Source: Solirubrobacterales bacterium (GTDB lineage Bacteria > Actinomycetota > Thermoleophilia > Solirubrobacterales > 70-9). From it: a stretch of DNA of 64,000 bases. Shown here in pieces: positions 28,897 through 37,225 of the stretch. Numbering within the stretch: the first letter of the stretch is position 1; each line of letters begins with the position of its first letter. The stretch is taken from assembly GCA_020438425.1 (NCBI GenBank), contig JAGQUQ010000002.1, positions 1 to 64,000 on the forward strand. The letters are read 5' to 3'. The notes beneath the pieces were generated by a model that had not been told where the DNA came from, did no database searches, and saw nothing but the letters and a program-made list of their open reading frames with translations. A program made the position numbers and the translations under genes.

Positions 28897-29211
28897 GCGT
28901 ATTCCTCCTTTCAGATGGCTGTCCGAGACGGAGGGCCGAGTCGGAAAGCTATAGACGGGCTTCCTCTCCCGTCGTCCCTACGGACGACAATGGGACGATC
29001 CCGTTGCCGCCTCCTCGCTCGCACCTGGCTCGGCAGCCCGAGAACGTGACCGTTCGTGGATGTTGACGGGAGACTTCGGACGAATCCGGGAAGCCGTTCG
29101 GCTATTCGAATGGTCGAGGAAGCCAGGAGAGCCTCGGAGATACCTTCCGTGGCCTTGGAAGCGTATGTCCGGCATCGAATGAAAGATCGGACAGGTCTAC
29201 ACACGGTCGGG
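28897..29211. other. Intergenic region without a supported gene
   Basis: Overlapping open frames on both strands here look like shadows. It holds a 21-base sequence (29133-29153, CTCGGAGATACCTTCCGTGGC) that recurs exactly at 34656-34676 within a longer imperfect match of about 45 bases. In both places one frame reads R-R-Y-L-P-W, so it may be a relic of a small gene. Confidence 0.5.
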
Positions 29212-29670
29212 TTAGCCCTGCGAGAACTTTCGCAAGTCCTCGACTTCCTCGGCCGTGAGCTCCAGACCAGGTTCATCACCGTCTTCGGCTACGCCAGCGA
29301 TTAGGGGCCAAGTCATGCTCTCCCTGATTTCCTGCGAAACCCAGCCGACCAACTCCGCATCAGAACCTGCGGCTTTGCCCTTGCCGAATCTGCTTCCAGA
29401 TTTCGCTTTCAGGGACCGCCACTGGGCGGTCGCCGCACACGCTTGAGCCCGGGTACGAGGCGGCACTGCCTCGGAGCCATCCGCACCAGAGGTTTCCGAA
29501 ACTGTTCCTTCAGAGCACCAATAATGGACCGCGGAAACTGCTGCCTCGATCGCCTCTTCCAGCGGCATGCCGTCTTCGAAGTACATCTGCTTCGCCAGCC
29601 GCTCCATATAGGGAGGAAGGGAACCTGTCCCTTTGAGCCAGGACTCGGGGTGAAGCTCCGGCTCGGTCAC
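29212..29670 (-). CDS. Phage-type hypothetical protein (P-P-Y-x-x-R-x-A-K domain)
   Basis: 152 residues from GTG 29670. The N-terminal unit L-P-P-Y-M-E-R-L-A-K-Q-M followed by A-I-E-A-A-V-S-A-V-H-Y-W-C, then R-A-Q-A-C-A-A-T-A-Q-W-R-S-L-K-A-K-S, resembles a small module seen in actinophage and integrative-element proteins, which I recall without a confirmed function. The start overlaps the stop of a 28-codon ORF. Confidence 0.6.
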   Translation of the reverse strand: MTEPELHPESWLKGTGSLPPYMERLAKQMYFEDGMPLEEAIEAAVSAVHYWCSEGTVSETSGADGSEAVPPRTRAQACAATAQWRSLKAKSGSRFGKGKAAGSDAELVGWVSQEIRESMTWPLIAGVAEDGDEPGLELTAEEVEDLRKFSQG

Positions 29671-29753
29671 TCCGTGCCTGCCGCGACCTGTTCACCGGAC
29701 AGATACGTCTCGAATGCGCCTCGAGTTACATCCGAATACCAACTCGCAGTCAT
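29667..29753 (-). CDS. Very small coupled ORF (28 aa)
   Basis: ATG 29753, 28 residues beginning M-T-A-S-W-Y-S-D-V-T, with its TGA overlapping the GTG of the following gene and its start 5 bases after the previous tiny ORF. The tight chaining supports translation; the product is unknown. Confidence 0.4.
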   Translation of the reverse strand: MTASWYSDVTRGAFETYLSGEQVAAGTE

Positions 29754-29757
29754 CGGA

Positions 29758-29877
29758 CTACGCCTCGACTCTCCAAATGCAGTTTTCGGTGTCGCAGGCC
29801 CCGGAGACTGGCAGGCGTTCGGTGTCCTCAAATCTGCGGTCGTTGCGCCTGGCGGCCACTATCCTGAATGTCTTCAT
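29758..29877 (-). CDS. Very small ORF with good ribosome-binding site (39 aa)
   Basis: ATG 29877 preceded by GAAGGGAG. 39 residues, basic N terminus (K-T-F-R-I-V-A-A-R-R-N-D-R-R) and two Cys (G-A-C-D-T-E-N-C). First of three chained minus-strand ORFs. Confidence 0.45.
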   Translation of the reverse strand: MKTFRIVAARRNDRRFEDTERLPVSGACDTENCIWRVEA

Positions 29878-30276
29878 GGCGCTCCCTTCGTTCTCCGTGG
29901 GCAAATCTTGGCAATCTCGACTGGCGGCCTGGGGACGGAATCATCCCTGGACATTGCTTGTCAAGTGCGCCGGACAGGTAATCCACACGAAACCAGTCGG
30001 GGAGCTCGAGGTCAGGTGGAGCCCGTCGACTAGGGCTTTACGCTCAACTCCGGGGATCACGGCTGGTTGATCTAGACGGTCTTCCACTGGCATCGAGCTA
30101 CAACCAGACTCCCGCCGGGCTACGGTCCAGAAGGTCAGATTGTTGCCCCCAGATCGCGATGCGGTTGGGCACCGGTTGACTCTCCGGCTGTCGGCAGTCC
30201 ATGGTGAAAGCAGGTGAAGATTAGTCTTGGACCGGAAGCGTGGCCTCGTCCGACTCCGTCCGTAGTATCGAGCGTC
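29878..30276. other. Promoter region between the small-ORF operon and the methyltransferases
   Basis: No supported gene. It must hold divergent promoters. A TAGTAT hexamer eight bases before GTG 30277 is a candidate -10 for a leaderless methyltransferase transcript. Confidence 0.45.
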
Positions 30277-31434
30277 GTGGTTGGTGAAGCGGGAACAAGC
30301 AAAGTAGTGGCGGTGGACCTCTTTGCCGGGGCAGGAGGCTTAGCCGTCGGGGCTGAGCAGGCAGGGTGCGACGTTCGGCTTTCGGTCGACAATGACCGGT
30401 GGTCCTGCGAGACCCTGCGTGAGAACCATTCCCATGAGGTTTGGAACGAAGACATCACTGCGATTCGTGGTCGAGATCTGCGCGAGGCGTTGGACCTATC
30501 GGTTGATGAAAACCTCGTTATCTTGGGAGGGCCACCGTGCCAGCCGTTTTCAAAGGCGGCCTACTGGGTCGACGAGGGCAAAGAGGCGGCGTTTCGGCGT
30601 GCTCGGGCCGCTGGTAAGACAGTTGATCGTCCATCCGAGAGTCCGGAAGTTCGTCCGGATGAGCGGAGGAGTCTCGTCGACGAGTACTGGCGGCTCGTAC
30701 TTGAATCTAAGGCCGACGGGTTCGTCTTCGAGAACGTGCGCAGCATTACTCATCCGAGGCACCGACCTGTCTTGGAACATCTCATTTCCGAAGCCAATCG
30801 AACTGGGTACGAAACTACGCTGTTCTTTGCGAACGCCGCAGAGCACGGAGTGCCGCAGCGACGGCAGAGGGTCTTTCTCATGGGTTCGAAGATCTCGAAG
30901 CCCGCGGCTCCGGCAAAGTCTCATGCGCCAGCGGAGAAGTCAGACGAGTTGGAACTCCTGTCTTTTGAGCCAGTAGGTCCTGCGCTCCAACCATTCGCTG
31001 GTAAGGAGTATTTCGAGCCCGAGGAAGTCGTTACGGGAAAGTGGGCCGAACACTTGAGAACCGTTCCGCCTGGCTGGAACTACAAGGCTCACACAGCGTG
31101 GGGTGGACACCCCAATCCGACTTGGGAAACCGAGACCAGATTCTGGAACTTCCTCTTGAAACTCGATCCAGACTTGCCATCATGGACGATTAACGCGAGT
31201 CCCGGACCTTGGACGGGACCATTTCATTGGGATTCGAGGCGCCTCAGGGTTCCCGAGCTCGCGGCTCTTCAGACTTTTCCGCCGGGTTATCAGTTCATTG
31301 GCCCTCGCCGCGAACGAGTCCGGCAGATCGGCAACGCAGTTCCGCCCTTGCTGGGTGAAGCCGTGGTCAGAGGGGTGGTGGCAACGTTTGGCGCTGAAAG
31401 ATCGGCAGCCGCCCCTGAGCTTGTGTCGGCATGA
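30277..31434 (+). CDS. C5-cytosine DNA methyltransferase 1
   Basis: About 385 residues from GTG 30277 (GTG 30214 would add 21 residues lacking family similarity). SAM motif I V-D-L-F-A-G-A-G-G-L; catalytic motif IV G-G-P-P-C-Q-P-F-S-K; motif VI F-E-N-V; motif VIII Q-R-R-Q-R-V-F; motif X near I-G-N-A-V-P-P. The target-recognition region holds F-L-L-K-L-D-P-D-L-P-S-W-T-I, shared with the next gene. It overlaps the second methyltransferase by ATGA. Modifies cytosine at a specific site; the sequence recognised cannot be deduced. Confidence 0.93.
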   Translation: MVGEAGTSKVVAVDLFAGAGGLAVGAEQAGCDVRLSVDNDRWSCETLRENHSHEVWNEDITAIRGRDLREALDLSVDENLVILGGPPCQPFSKAAYWVDEGKEAAFRRARAAGKTVDRPSESPEVRPDERRSLVDEYWRLVLESKADGFVFENVRSITHPRHRPVLEHLISEANRTGYETTLFFANAAEHGVPQRRQRVFLMGSKISKPAAPAKSHAPAEKSDELELLSFEPVGPALQPFAGKEYFEPEEVVTGKWAEHLRTVPPGWNYKAHTAWGGHPNPTWETETRFWNFLLKLDPDLPSWTINASPGPWTGPFHWDSRRLRVPELAALQTFPPGYQFIGPRRERVRQIGNAVPPLLGEAVVRGVVATFGAERSAAAPELVSA

Positions 31435-32498
31435 AGCTGAAGGCAGTAAGTCTTTATTCGGGTTGTGGTGGTCTCGATCTCGGGATGCATGAAGCAGGAT
31501 TCGACGCCGTAGTTGCGTCTGATCTGGACCCGTATTGCGCGAAGAGTTACGAGAGGAACTTTCCGAGGGTCCCTTTCATCTGCGGCGATGCTGCAGACTT
31601 GGACGGGAAGAGCCTGGCGAAAGCCTCGGAAGGTGCCACTACCGAATCGATTGATCTCCTCGTTGGCGGCCCTCCGTGTCCGCCGTTTTCCAAATCGCGT
31701 TTTTATCGTAAGGACAAACCGCGAGCGTTGGAAGATGCTGTGGGCGATAGGACGATCCGCGCGTACTTAACGGTGCTGGAAGCCGTTCGTCCCCGTGCAT
31801 TTCTGCTCGAGAATGTTGCCGGACTCGCTTACAAGGTCCACCAAAGTGCTCTCGAGTTGATTTTCCAGACGGCACGAAATCTGGGGTACTCGATTAATTC
31901 CGAAGTCTTGAATTCGGCTGACTACGGTGTCCCTCAGATGAGGCAGAGATTTTTCGTGGTGGGAACTCTGGACGGAGAGTTCGAGTTCCCCAGCCCCACT
32001 CACGCAAAGCCGGGGTCAGATTCGGACCTTCCGGCTTGGGTCACCGCGGGCGAAGCTATCGGAGACCTGGATACTGAGGAGAACGCCGATGACAGCGGTC
32101 ACTTTGCTGGCGGGAAACACCACGAGCTCCTGAAACAGATTCCTCCGGGGGACAATTACCTCTACTTCACCGAGAAGCGGGGGCACCCAGATCCCATTTT
32201 CAAGTGGCGGTCTCGCTACTGGTCGTTCTTGCTCAAGCTGAGTCCGGACCTGCCGTCCTGGACGATCCAGGCGAGGCGCTCCAACAACATGGGTCCGTTG
32301 CATTGGAGAAACCGAATTCTGAGGATCGAAGAAGTGAAGAGGCTTCAAACGTTTCCTGACGATTGGTATTTGGAGGGGAATGTAGAGCGGCAGTGGCGCC
32401 AGATCGGCAACGCCGTGCCGCCGCATCTCGCCCGGCAACTCGGGGTTAGCCTTGCAGATCACCTTCTGGCTACACGTTTCGAAAGGCGAGCCGCGTAG
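31431..32498 (+). CDS. C5-cytosine DNA methyltransferase 2
   Basis: 355 residues. Motif I S-L-Y-S-G-C-G-G-L-D-L-G; motif IV G-G-P-P-C-P-P-F-S-K, where Pro replaces the common Gln after Cys, as in some Dcm-like enzymes; motif VI L-L-E-N-V; motif VIII P-Q-M-R-Q-R-F-F; motif X I-G-N-A-V-P-P-H-L. It shares the F-L-L-K-L-S-P-D-L-P-S-W-T-I segment with the first enzyme, suggesting related target recognition. Two C5 enzymes in one system are typical when the recognition site is asymmetric and each strand needs its own enzyme. Confidence 0.93.
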   Translation: MKLKAVSLYSGCGGLDLGMHEAGFDAVVASDLDPYCAKSYERNFPRVPFICGDAADLDGKSLAKASEGATTESIDLLVGGPPCPPFSKSRFYRKDKPRALEDAVGDRTIRAYLTVLEAVRPRAFLLENVAGLAYKVHQSALELIFQTARNLGYSINSEVLNSADYGVPQMRQRFFVVGTLDGEFEFPSPTHAKPGSDSDLPAWVTAGEAIGDLDTEENADDSGHFAGGKHHELLKQIPPGDNYLYFTEKRGHPDPIFKWRSRYWSFLLKLSPDLPSWTIQARRSNNMGPLHWRNRILRIEEVKRLQTFPDDWYLEGNVERQWRQIGNAVPPHLARQLGVSLADHLLATRFERRAA

Positions 32499-32516
32499 TC
32501 ATGGAGCCGGTGGTCA

Positions 32517-33974
32517 ATGAGGGAATGGATTTCGATGGCATCAGATAGCCGTCCGAAGCTTCCAGCGGCGAACGAGTTCACGCCAGGGCAACTTGGCGGG
32601 GCGGAAGCCGTGTTCGATCTCCTCCAGATCATTGTGGATCAAAAGGGAGATCGAGCAGCGATAGCGGAGCAAATACGACAGAAGTGGTTTCTCGCTAGCG
32701 CACAGGAGCGAAAGGACCCCGCTGAACGAGAGGAGCAGCAAATCAAGCGGGCGCTCAATGTAGTTACGGGTATGAGGCAATACGGCTTGCTCGAGGCTTC
32801 GACTGATCCGCTTGTGCTCTCTTCCCTCGGCAAGGAGATCCTCGGCCACAAAGGAAAGCAACAGGAGGCGCTTCGGATCTTCGCGTCCTTCTTGCTGAGG
32901 GAGCGAAATGGGCTAGAACTCGCCGAGGTTGCGAGGTCGGTCGGGGCCAGAGACGGGATCGTGACCAAGAAGTCGGTTGACGCCGAGTTGCGCAGCCGCG
33001 GTTTTCGGGTCCCGACAAATAGTTCTTATTCAGGGAAACTCCGGCAATGGCTGGAGGCTGCCGCCGTTGTTGATGGCAGTTGGAACGTGGACGAAGAGCT
33101 TCTCGAAGACCTTTCGGGTGTCGCTCCATCTGAGTTGGACGCGTGGCGAGCGTTGACCGATGAGCAGAAGGCCACCCTAGAAGTTCTGAGAGTTCGGGCC
33201 GAAGGCGACCTGACACCGATCCCGTCCAGCCAACTGTTGGACCTCCTGGACCAGCGAGGAGTTGAGTTCGACCGAGGCCAAGTCAGGAAGAAGATCTATG
33301 ACCCTCTCAAGGAAGCGGGCTGGATCGAACACGAAGTGGGTTCGAGCGGGAGAGGCGGCAAGGGCGGGCTCATAACTCCGACTCAAAAGACTCTCGAACT
33401 AGACGCCGAGTTTCTCGGCGCTCTCCAGCTAGGAGATCTACCAGCCGATTTACAGAAGCAGCTGGATACGCCCACCGAGAAAATCATCAAAGGGCTTGGA
33501 TCCAAGGCCACCGGTAAGAAGGGGATCGCCCTTGAACTGCTCGCACTCAGACTCGCCTCAGACATTGGGCTGCTCCCAGTGGAATTGAGGCAGAGGGGCG
33601 TGCAGACCGGTGGCGCAGAGGTTGATTTGGTCGCAGAAGGGGCGCATCTCCACTTTTCGCGGTGGCTGTTCCAGTGTAAGAACCAAGTGTCTAACGTTGG
33701 CCTGTCCGTCTTGGCGAAAGAGGTTGGAATGGCCACCCTGCTGAAGGCTCAGGTTGTTGTCATCGTCACGACAAACAAGTTCGCTGGTTCTGTCCGGGAA
33801 TTCGCAAAGCAGGCTGCGGAGAGTTCCGCCATCCAGATCATCCTCCTGGACGGCGGTTCCTTGGACGCCTATAGGGCAAAGGGACCGAAGGCCCTTCGCG
33901 ATGAGTTGCACGGATACGCTCGGCAGGCGCTAACCCTGAAGCGAAACCAACTCCACGAGGTCCCCACGGAATAG
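32517..33974 (+). CDS. Mrr-like restriction endonuclease of the two-methyltransferase system
   Basis: 485 residues; ATG 32517 used, with ATG 32535 as an alternative. The N-terminal half is helical and likely winged-helix DNA-binding (A-E-V-A-R-S-V-G-A-R, L-L-D-L-L-D-Q-R-G-V-E-F). The C-terminal half is a Mrr-type PD-(D/E)XK fold: G-I-A-L-E-L-L-A-L, T-G-G-A-E-V-D-L-V (catalytic Asp), F-Q-C-K-N-Q (Gln-x-Lys), then V-V-I-V-T-T-N-K-F. It follows the methyltransferases by 18 bases. The likely role is cleavage of unmodified DNA as a type II-like partner. Confidence 0.85.
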   Translation: MREWISMASDSRPKLPAANEFTPGQLGGAEAVFDLLQIIVDQKGDRAAIAEQIRQKWFLASAQERKDPAEREEQQIKRALNVVTGMRQYGLLEASTDPLVLSSLGKEILGHKGKQQEALRIFASFLLRERNGLELAEVARSVGARDGIVTKKSVDAELRSRGFRVPTNSSYSGKLRQWLEAAAVVDGSWNVDEELLEDLSGVAPSELDAWRALTDEQKATLEVLRVRAEGDLTPIPSSQLLDLLDQRGVEFDRGQVRKKIYDPLKEAGWIEHEVGSSGRGGKGGLITPTQKTLELDAEFLGALQLGDLPADLQKQLDTPTEKIIKGLGSKATGKKGIALELLALRLASDIGLLPVELRQRGVQTGGAEVDLVAEGAHLHFSRWLFQCKNQVSNVGLSVLAKEVGMATLLKAQVVVIVTTNKFAGSVREFAKQAAESSAIQIILLDGGSLDAYRAKGPKALRDELHGYARQALTLKRNQLHEVPTE

Positions 33975-34011
33975 TCTGACTCCGTCGCGGACAGAAATAG
34001 CTGGCCTCTAA

Positions 34012-34051
34012 TGCGAGCGCACCTCAGAAACGGGAAGCGGGCCGGGTATTC
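34012..34051 (+). repeat. Island repeat A (att-like)
   Basis: Imperfect copy of the island repeat after the restriction gene: CTCAGAAACGG, then AAGCGGGCCGGGTATTC. On the minus strand it reads Y-P-A-R-F-P-F-L-R-C-A-R-I, a decayed version of the tail peptide. Confidence 0.5.
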
Positions 34052-34134
34052 ATGGCCAGGGTGACTAGGTTGATCCGTCGTCTGCTAGCCATGCTCTTCC
34101 TCGATTTGGAAAGCTAGTTCACGCTTGCCTAGGT

Positions 34135-34398
34135 TCACTCGGAAGAGGTCCACCAAGATTTCTTCGGGTTTGGCAGGGGCTTCAGGGGGATAGCCTCGAT
34201 GCCGACGATCTGGGTGGCGTTGATTGGTACCGCCTGACCCTGAGCGTCCGTGAGACGAAAATGACCGTGAAGACGGACGCCTTCGATCTCAGGGCCGCTA
34301 TACGACGTGGCGATCGCATCTGCGATTTCCTGAGGGCTTTCACGAACCTCGTGGGTCTCCTCGTAGCCATCCGATCTTCGAATAGTGATCCGCGTCAT
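34135..34398 (-). CDS. Small hypothetical protein
   Basis: 87 residues from ATG 34398. Beta-rich (T-R-I-T-I-R-R-S-D-G-Y, V-R-L-H-G-H-F-R-L-T-D, T-Q-I-V-G-I-E-A-I-P-L) with a Trp-rich end (K-S-W-W-T-S-S-E). It sits alone between repeats A and B, a one-gene module. Family unknown. Confidence 0.55.
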   Translation of the reverse strand: MTRITIRRSDGYEETHEVRESPQEIADAIATSYSGPEIEGVRLHGHFRLTDAQGQAVPINATQIVGIEAIPLKPLPNPKKSWWTSSE

Positions 34399-34463
34399 CC
34401 TTTGATCATGACTGACCGAGACACTGGTCGCGCGAAACACCTACTTGGGAGTCCTAACGCCAC

Positions 34464-34514
34464 CCGCTCCAGTATCCGGGCGTCCCCCTGAGAGACGAAG
34501 CGGGCCGGGTAGTC
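34464..34514 (+). repeat. Island repeat B (att-like)
   Basis: Closest to repeat C: CCGCTCCAGTATCCG is identical in both, then GCGTC and TGAGAGACGAAGCGGGCC. The core ends GGGTAGTC instead of CCCGCTAT. Minus-strand reading gives Y-P-A-R-F-V-S-Q-G-D-A-R-I-L-E-R. Confidence 0.7.
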
Positions 34515-34764
34515 GTTTCCAGGGAGACCGTCTGTCAGAGCGGAGTATTCGAAGGTACCGTCCCTATTCGCCCAGTTGTCTCAGGGCGACACGAGCCCTT
34601 CCTTGAGTCTTGAGGGTTTCTCGGGTATTCGAGTATTTCGAGAGCAAGGAGGAGGCTCGGAGATACCTTCCGTGGCTTCGGGAATGCCTTCGGAAATCGA
34701 GGCGGTGGCTTGAATCGCTGTTACGATGCTCCGTAGTCAGCGTTGCCTATGGGAAGAGGACAGG
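34515..34764. other. Region with relic of a short repeated sequence
   Basis: No supported gene. It contains the second copy of the 21-base repeat (34656-34676) found at 29133. One frame reads F-E-Y-F-E-S-K-E-E-A-R-R-Y-L-P-W, possibly a remnant small protein. It also provides the leader of the secreted-protein gene. Confidence 0.4.
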
Positions 34765-36849
34765 ATGTCACTGGTACGCAGGGAGAATTTGAGGTCCGGG
34801 ATCGTGGCCGCTCTTGTGGTTGCGGGAGTGCTGTGTGTCGGCCTTGCGGGCGCGACGGCTCAGGCTGACGCAGCTTCGAAGCCAAAGGTGAGCGCGTCGT
34901 TTGGTGTCGCTGGCTCGCAGGTGAAGGTGTCGGGCACAGTCTCGAAGGGCGCCCCCAGGAAGGCTCCGCCTCGTAAGAAGTGGAAGGCGGCTCTGGAGCA
35001 GCAGGTCGGAAAGCGTTGGGTGAAGCGCAAGACCGGCAAGTTGTCGAAGGGCAGGAAAGGTTCGAGCAAGTACCGGCTCGCCTGGAAGGCCCCTAGCTCC
35101 TTGAAGTCGGGCAAGTTCCGGGTGAGGTTGTTTGCCGGGAAGCGCACGATCTCGTCTTCGAAGGTGAAGAAGCTGACTTTCAGTTCTCAGGTTCCGGCTC
35201 CGAAGGTCAGTGAAGTTGTTTCGTCTTCGGTTCAGAAGCTCCCCTCGCAGGGCGATATGACTCTCGTGCTTTCCGGCAACCGCAATTTCAAGGCTGGGGA
35301 GTATCTGGCGGCAGCTCCGGGTGACAGTGCCCCGGATGGCTTTCTGCTGAAGGTGGTGAGTTCGAGTAGTTCTGGCGGCCAGACGACGGTGAAGGTGAAG
35401 CCGGGTTCGCTTTATGACGCGGTCCCGAACGGACAGCTTGCGCTTGCCACAGGCGATCTTCAGGCGGCGACCCCGCAGAACGGTGACGCGAAGAAACTCC
35501 TCCGAGCACTCGACACAACCGGCGGCGCTTCGAACTACGCGAATGTTCCGTTTTCGAAGCCGGTGACCTGTACCGGCTCAGGGTCGATGACCCTGGACGG
35601 CAACTTCGATGCGAGCCTTGCCCCCAACTTTGATTTGAAGTGGAGCAAACGGTTCGGAATCCCCACCGGAATCGATTCCGCCAGGGCCACGGTTGATGCG
35701 AGCCTGTCCGCTGATGCTTCAGCCGAGCTTTCAGCCGCGGCCAGCTGCACCCTGACGCCAATCACGCTCCTCTCACCAAAGTTCACTTTCGTGGTCGTGG
35801 TGGGACCGGTCCCTGTTCCGGTCACGGTCTCTCTGCCAATCGTTCTCGAGGCATCGGCCTCGGTGAGTGGGTCGGTGACGATCTCGGCTGACGCGAGCGT
35901 TCAGGGATCCATCGGTCTTGACTACCGCGATGGGGATGTGTCAGCGGTCAAGGAGTTTTCTTCGGACGCGAACCTGTCCCATGAGGTTGAAGCCCAGGCC
36001 AACGCCGAAGCCTTGATCGGCCCGGACATCGAAGTTGAAGCGGGCTGGAAAATCCCCGTGATTGGCGGGGTCGCGGCCGAGGTAGAGATCAACGCTAGAA
36101 CAGGCCTCCGACTTGAATACGTGCTGGGCAACTCACCACCAGGGAAGCTCTGCGTACCCTTGAAACTTGGCGGCGAAGTCGAATTCGATACACCGATCGG
36201 TGACATCGAGAAGGGGCTGCCTGAATACAGCACCGACATTAAATGCGTTGAGTTTGGTGGATCTACCTTCAGTATCCAAGGGAGTATCGATGCTCATGGA
36301 GACTATTCGTGGCCTGGCGTCAATACAACTGTAGGAACGAATGATGCAAGTTGGACCGTTGACTCTTCAGTACCTACGGGGACTGATTCAAACTACTACG
36401 TCCTAGGACATTCTTCTGAGTGGAATGACTTCTATCGGACCACATCGGCGTGCGGATTCAACCCCGACAGTTGGAGCGAGAGAAGCTCGAGCGGATCTCA
36501 AACGGTACTCAGTGGCGAAGGTAACATTGGTGCCAACCCCGTTGACTCGACTCTTGGCATGGCGAGAGGTTCAGACGGCTACGTTTTCCACTTGGGCACA
36601 TCGCCTGGAGTAGAGAACCAGAGGGGATCCGTCTGCGGATTCCCGGAGACGACTGCTTCAGGAACAGGATGGTCATACATCGCAGGTTCGATAGGAAATA
36701 CGGGTGCTCCGGCCGTCTACGACGGAAGTGGGCATTTGTCTGGATCCAGAACCGGGTACGTAGACCACATGGATTACGAAATATCATGGGAATTTGAATT
36801 GGAGTGTCCGTCGGGCGACCCACCAACCGTCAACTGGCTTTGTCCTTAG
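34765..36849 (+). CDS. Large secreted protein, Ser/Ala-rich beta domains (island cargo)
   Basis: 694 residues from ATG 34765 (GAGGACAGG upstream). A signal peptide (I-V-A-A-L-V-V-A-G-V-L-C-V-G-L-A-G, cleavage near A-Q-A-D-A) precedes a Lys/Arg-rich beta region (to about 150), a long Ala/Ser/Val-rich region alternating hydrophobic residues (A-T-V-D-A-S-L-S-A-D-A-S-A, E-A-S-A-S-V-S-G-S-V-T), and a C-terminal domain with several Cys (C-G-F-N-P, V-C-G-F-P-E, L-E-C-P). Codon use becomes more AT-rich in the last 250 codons. Possible adhesin or surface protein; no known family recognised. It is alone between repeats B and C. Confidence 0.75.
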   Translation: MSLVRRENLRSGIVAALVVAGVLCVGLAGATAQADAASKPKVSASFGVAGSQVKVSGTVSKGAPRKAPPRKKWKAALEQQVGKRWVKRKTGKLSKGRKGSSKYRLAWKAPSSLKSGKFRVRLFAGKRTISSSKVKKLTFSSQVPAPKVSEVVSSSVQKLPSQGDMTLVLSGNRNFKAGEYLAAAPGDSAPDGFLLKVVSSSSSGGQTTVKVKPGSLYDAVPNGQLALATGDLQAATPQNGDAKKLLRALDTTGGASNYANVPFSKPVTCTGSGSMTLDGNFDASLAPNFDLKWSKRFGIPTGIDSARATVDASLSADASAELSAAASCTLTPITLLSPKFTFVVVVGPVPVPVTVSLPIVLEASASVSGSVTISADASVQGSIGLDYRDGDVSAVKEFSSDANLSHEVEAQANAEALIGPDIEVEAGWKIPVIGGVAAEVEINARTGLRLEYVLGNSPPGKLCVPLKLGGEVEFDTPIGDIEKGLPEYSTDIKCVEFGGSTFSIQGSIDAHGDYSWPGVNTTVGTNDASWTVDSSVPTGTDSNYYVLGHSSEWNDFYRTTSACGFNPDSWSERSSSGSQTVLSGEGNIGANPVDSTLGMARGSDGYVFHLGTSPGVENQRGSVCGFPETTASGTGWSYIAGSIGNTGAPAVYDGSGHLSGSRTGYVDHMDYEISWEFELECPSGDPPTVNWLCP

Positions 36850-36910
36850 CCCTCAATCACCGAATTCGGAGTCCAACTCAGGGCGGCCTTCTCCGCGCGA
36901 AATTCTAGAT

Positions 36911-36974
36911 TCAGGCTGCCAACCGCTCCAGTATCCGAGCGTCTCCTTGAGAGACGAAGCGGGCCCCCGCTATG
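36911..36974 (+). repeat. Island repeat C (att-like), junction of two elements
   Basis: Contains CCGAGCGTC, TGAGAGACGAAGCGG and the full core GCCCCCGCTATG, which matches tRNA-fMet and its first following bases. The minus-strand reading gives I-A-G-A-R-F-V-S-Q-G-D-A-R-I-L-E-R and a stop at 36911-36913. Its left part is the right end of element 1; its right part starts the recombinase remnant of element 2. Confidence 0.8.
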
Positions 36975-37218
36975 TTCGTCAGGGTGACGGTGTCGCCCTT
37001 CGCGAATAGGTCCTCGGAGTTGTTTAGTGCCTTCGCGATGTCCTCTGCGATGGTCGCGGAAATCTCTACGCGGCCTTCCCGTTTATCGAAGGCGATTTGA
37101 AGGTCGAAGGCCTCGTAGACCTGCCGTCTGATTTGCGGGGATGCGTTTCGGAGGCTCTGGCTGAGGTCCGGGAGGGATTCGAGGCGGGCGACTAACTCCG
37201 CTTCTTCGGTGTCGTCCC
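36911..37218 (-). pseudogene. Serine recombinase remnant (C-terminal ~100 codons)
   Basis: The minus-strand frame reads L-P-D-L-S-Q-S-L-R-N-A-S-P-Q-I, then Q-V-Y-E-A-F-D-L-Q-I-A-F-D-K-R-E and V-E-I-S-A-T-I-A-E-D-I-A-K, clearly homologous to the last 80-100 residues of the recombinase at 20626-22335. The remainder is deleted. The tail differs: I-A-G-A-R-F-V-S-Q-G-D-A-R-I replaces the tRNA-encoded G-F-E-P-A-T-F-G-L. At about 37219 the remnant is joined to a truncated HD gene. Confidence 0.85.
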
Positions 37219-37225
37219 GTGCGTC

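Noticed and set aside
29443-30033. 196-aa + strand ORF opposite the small-ORF operon
   Set aside because: No motif or ribosome-binding site, and it is antisense to the coupled minus-strand ORFs.
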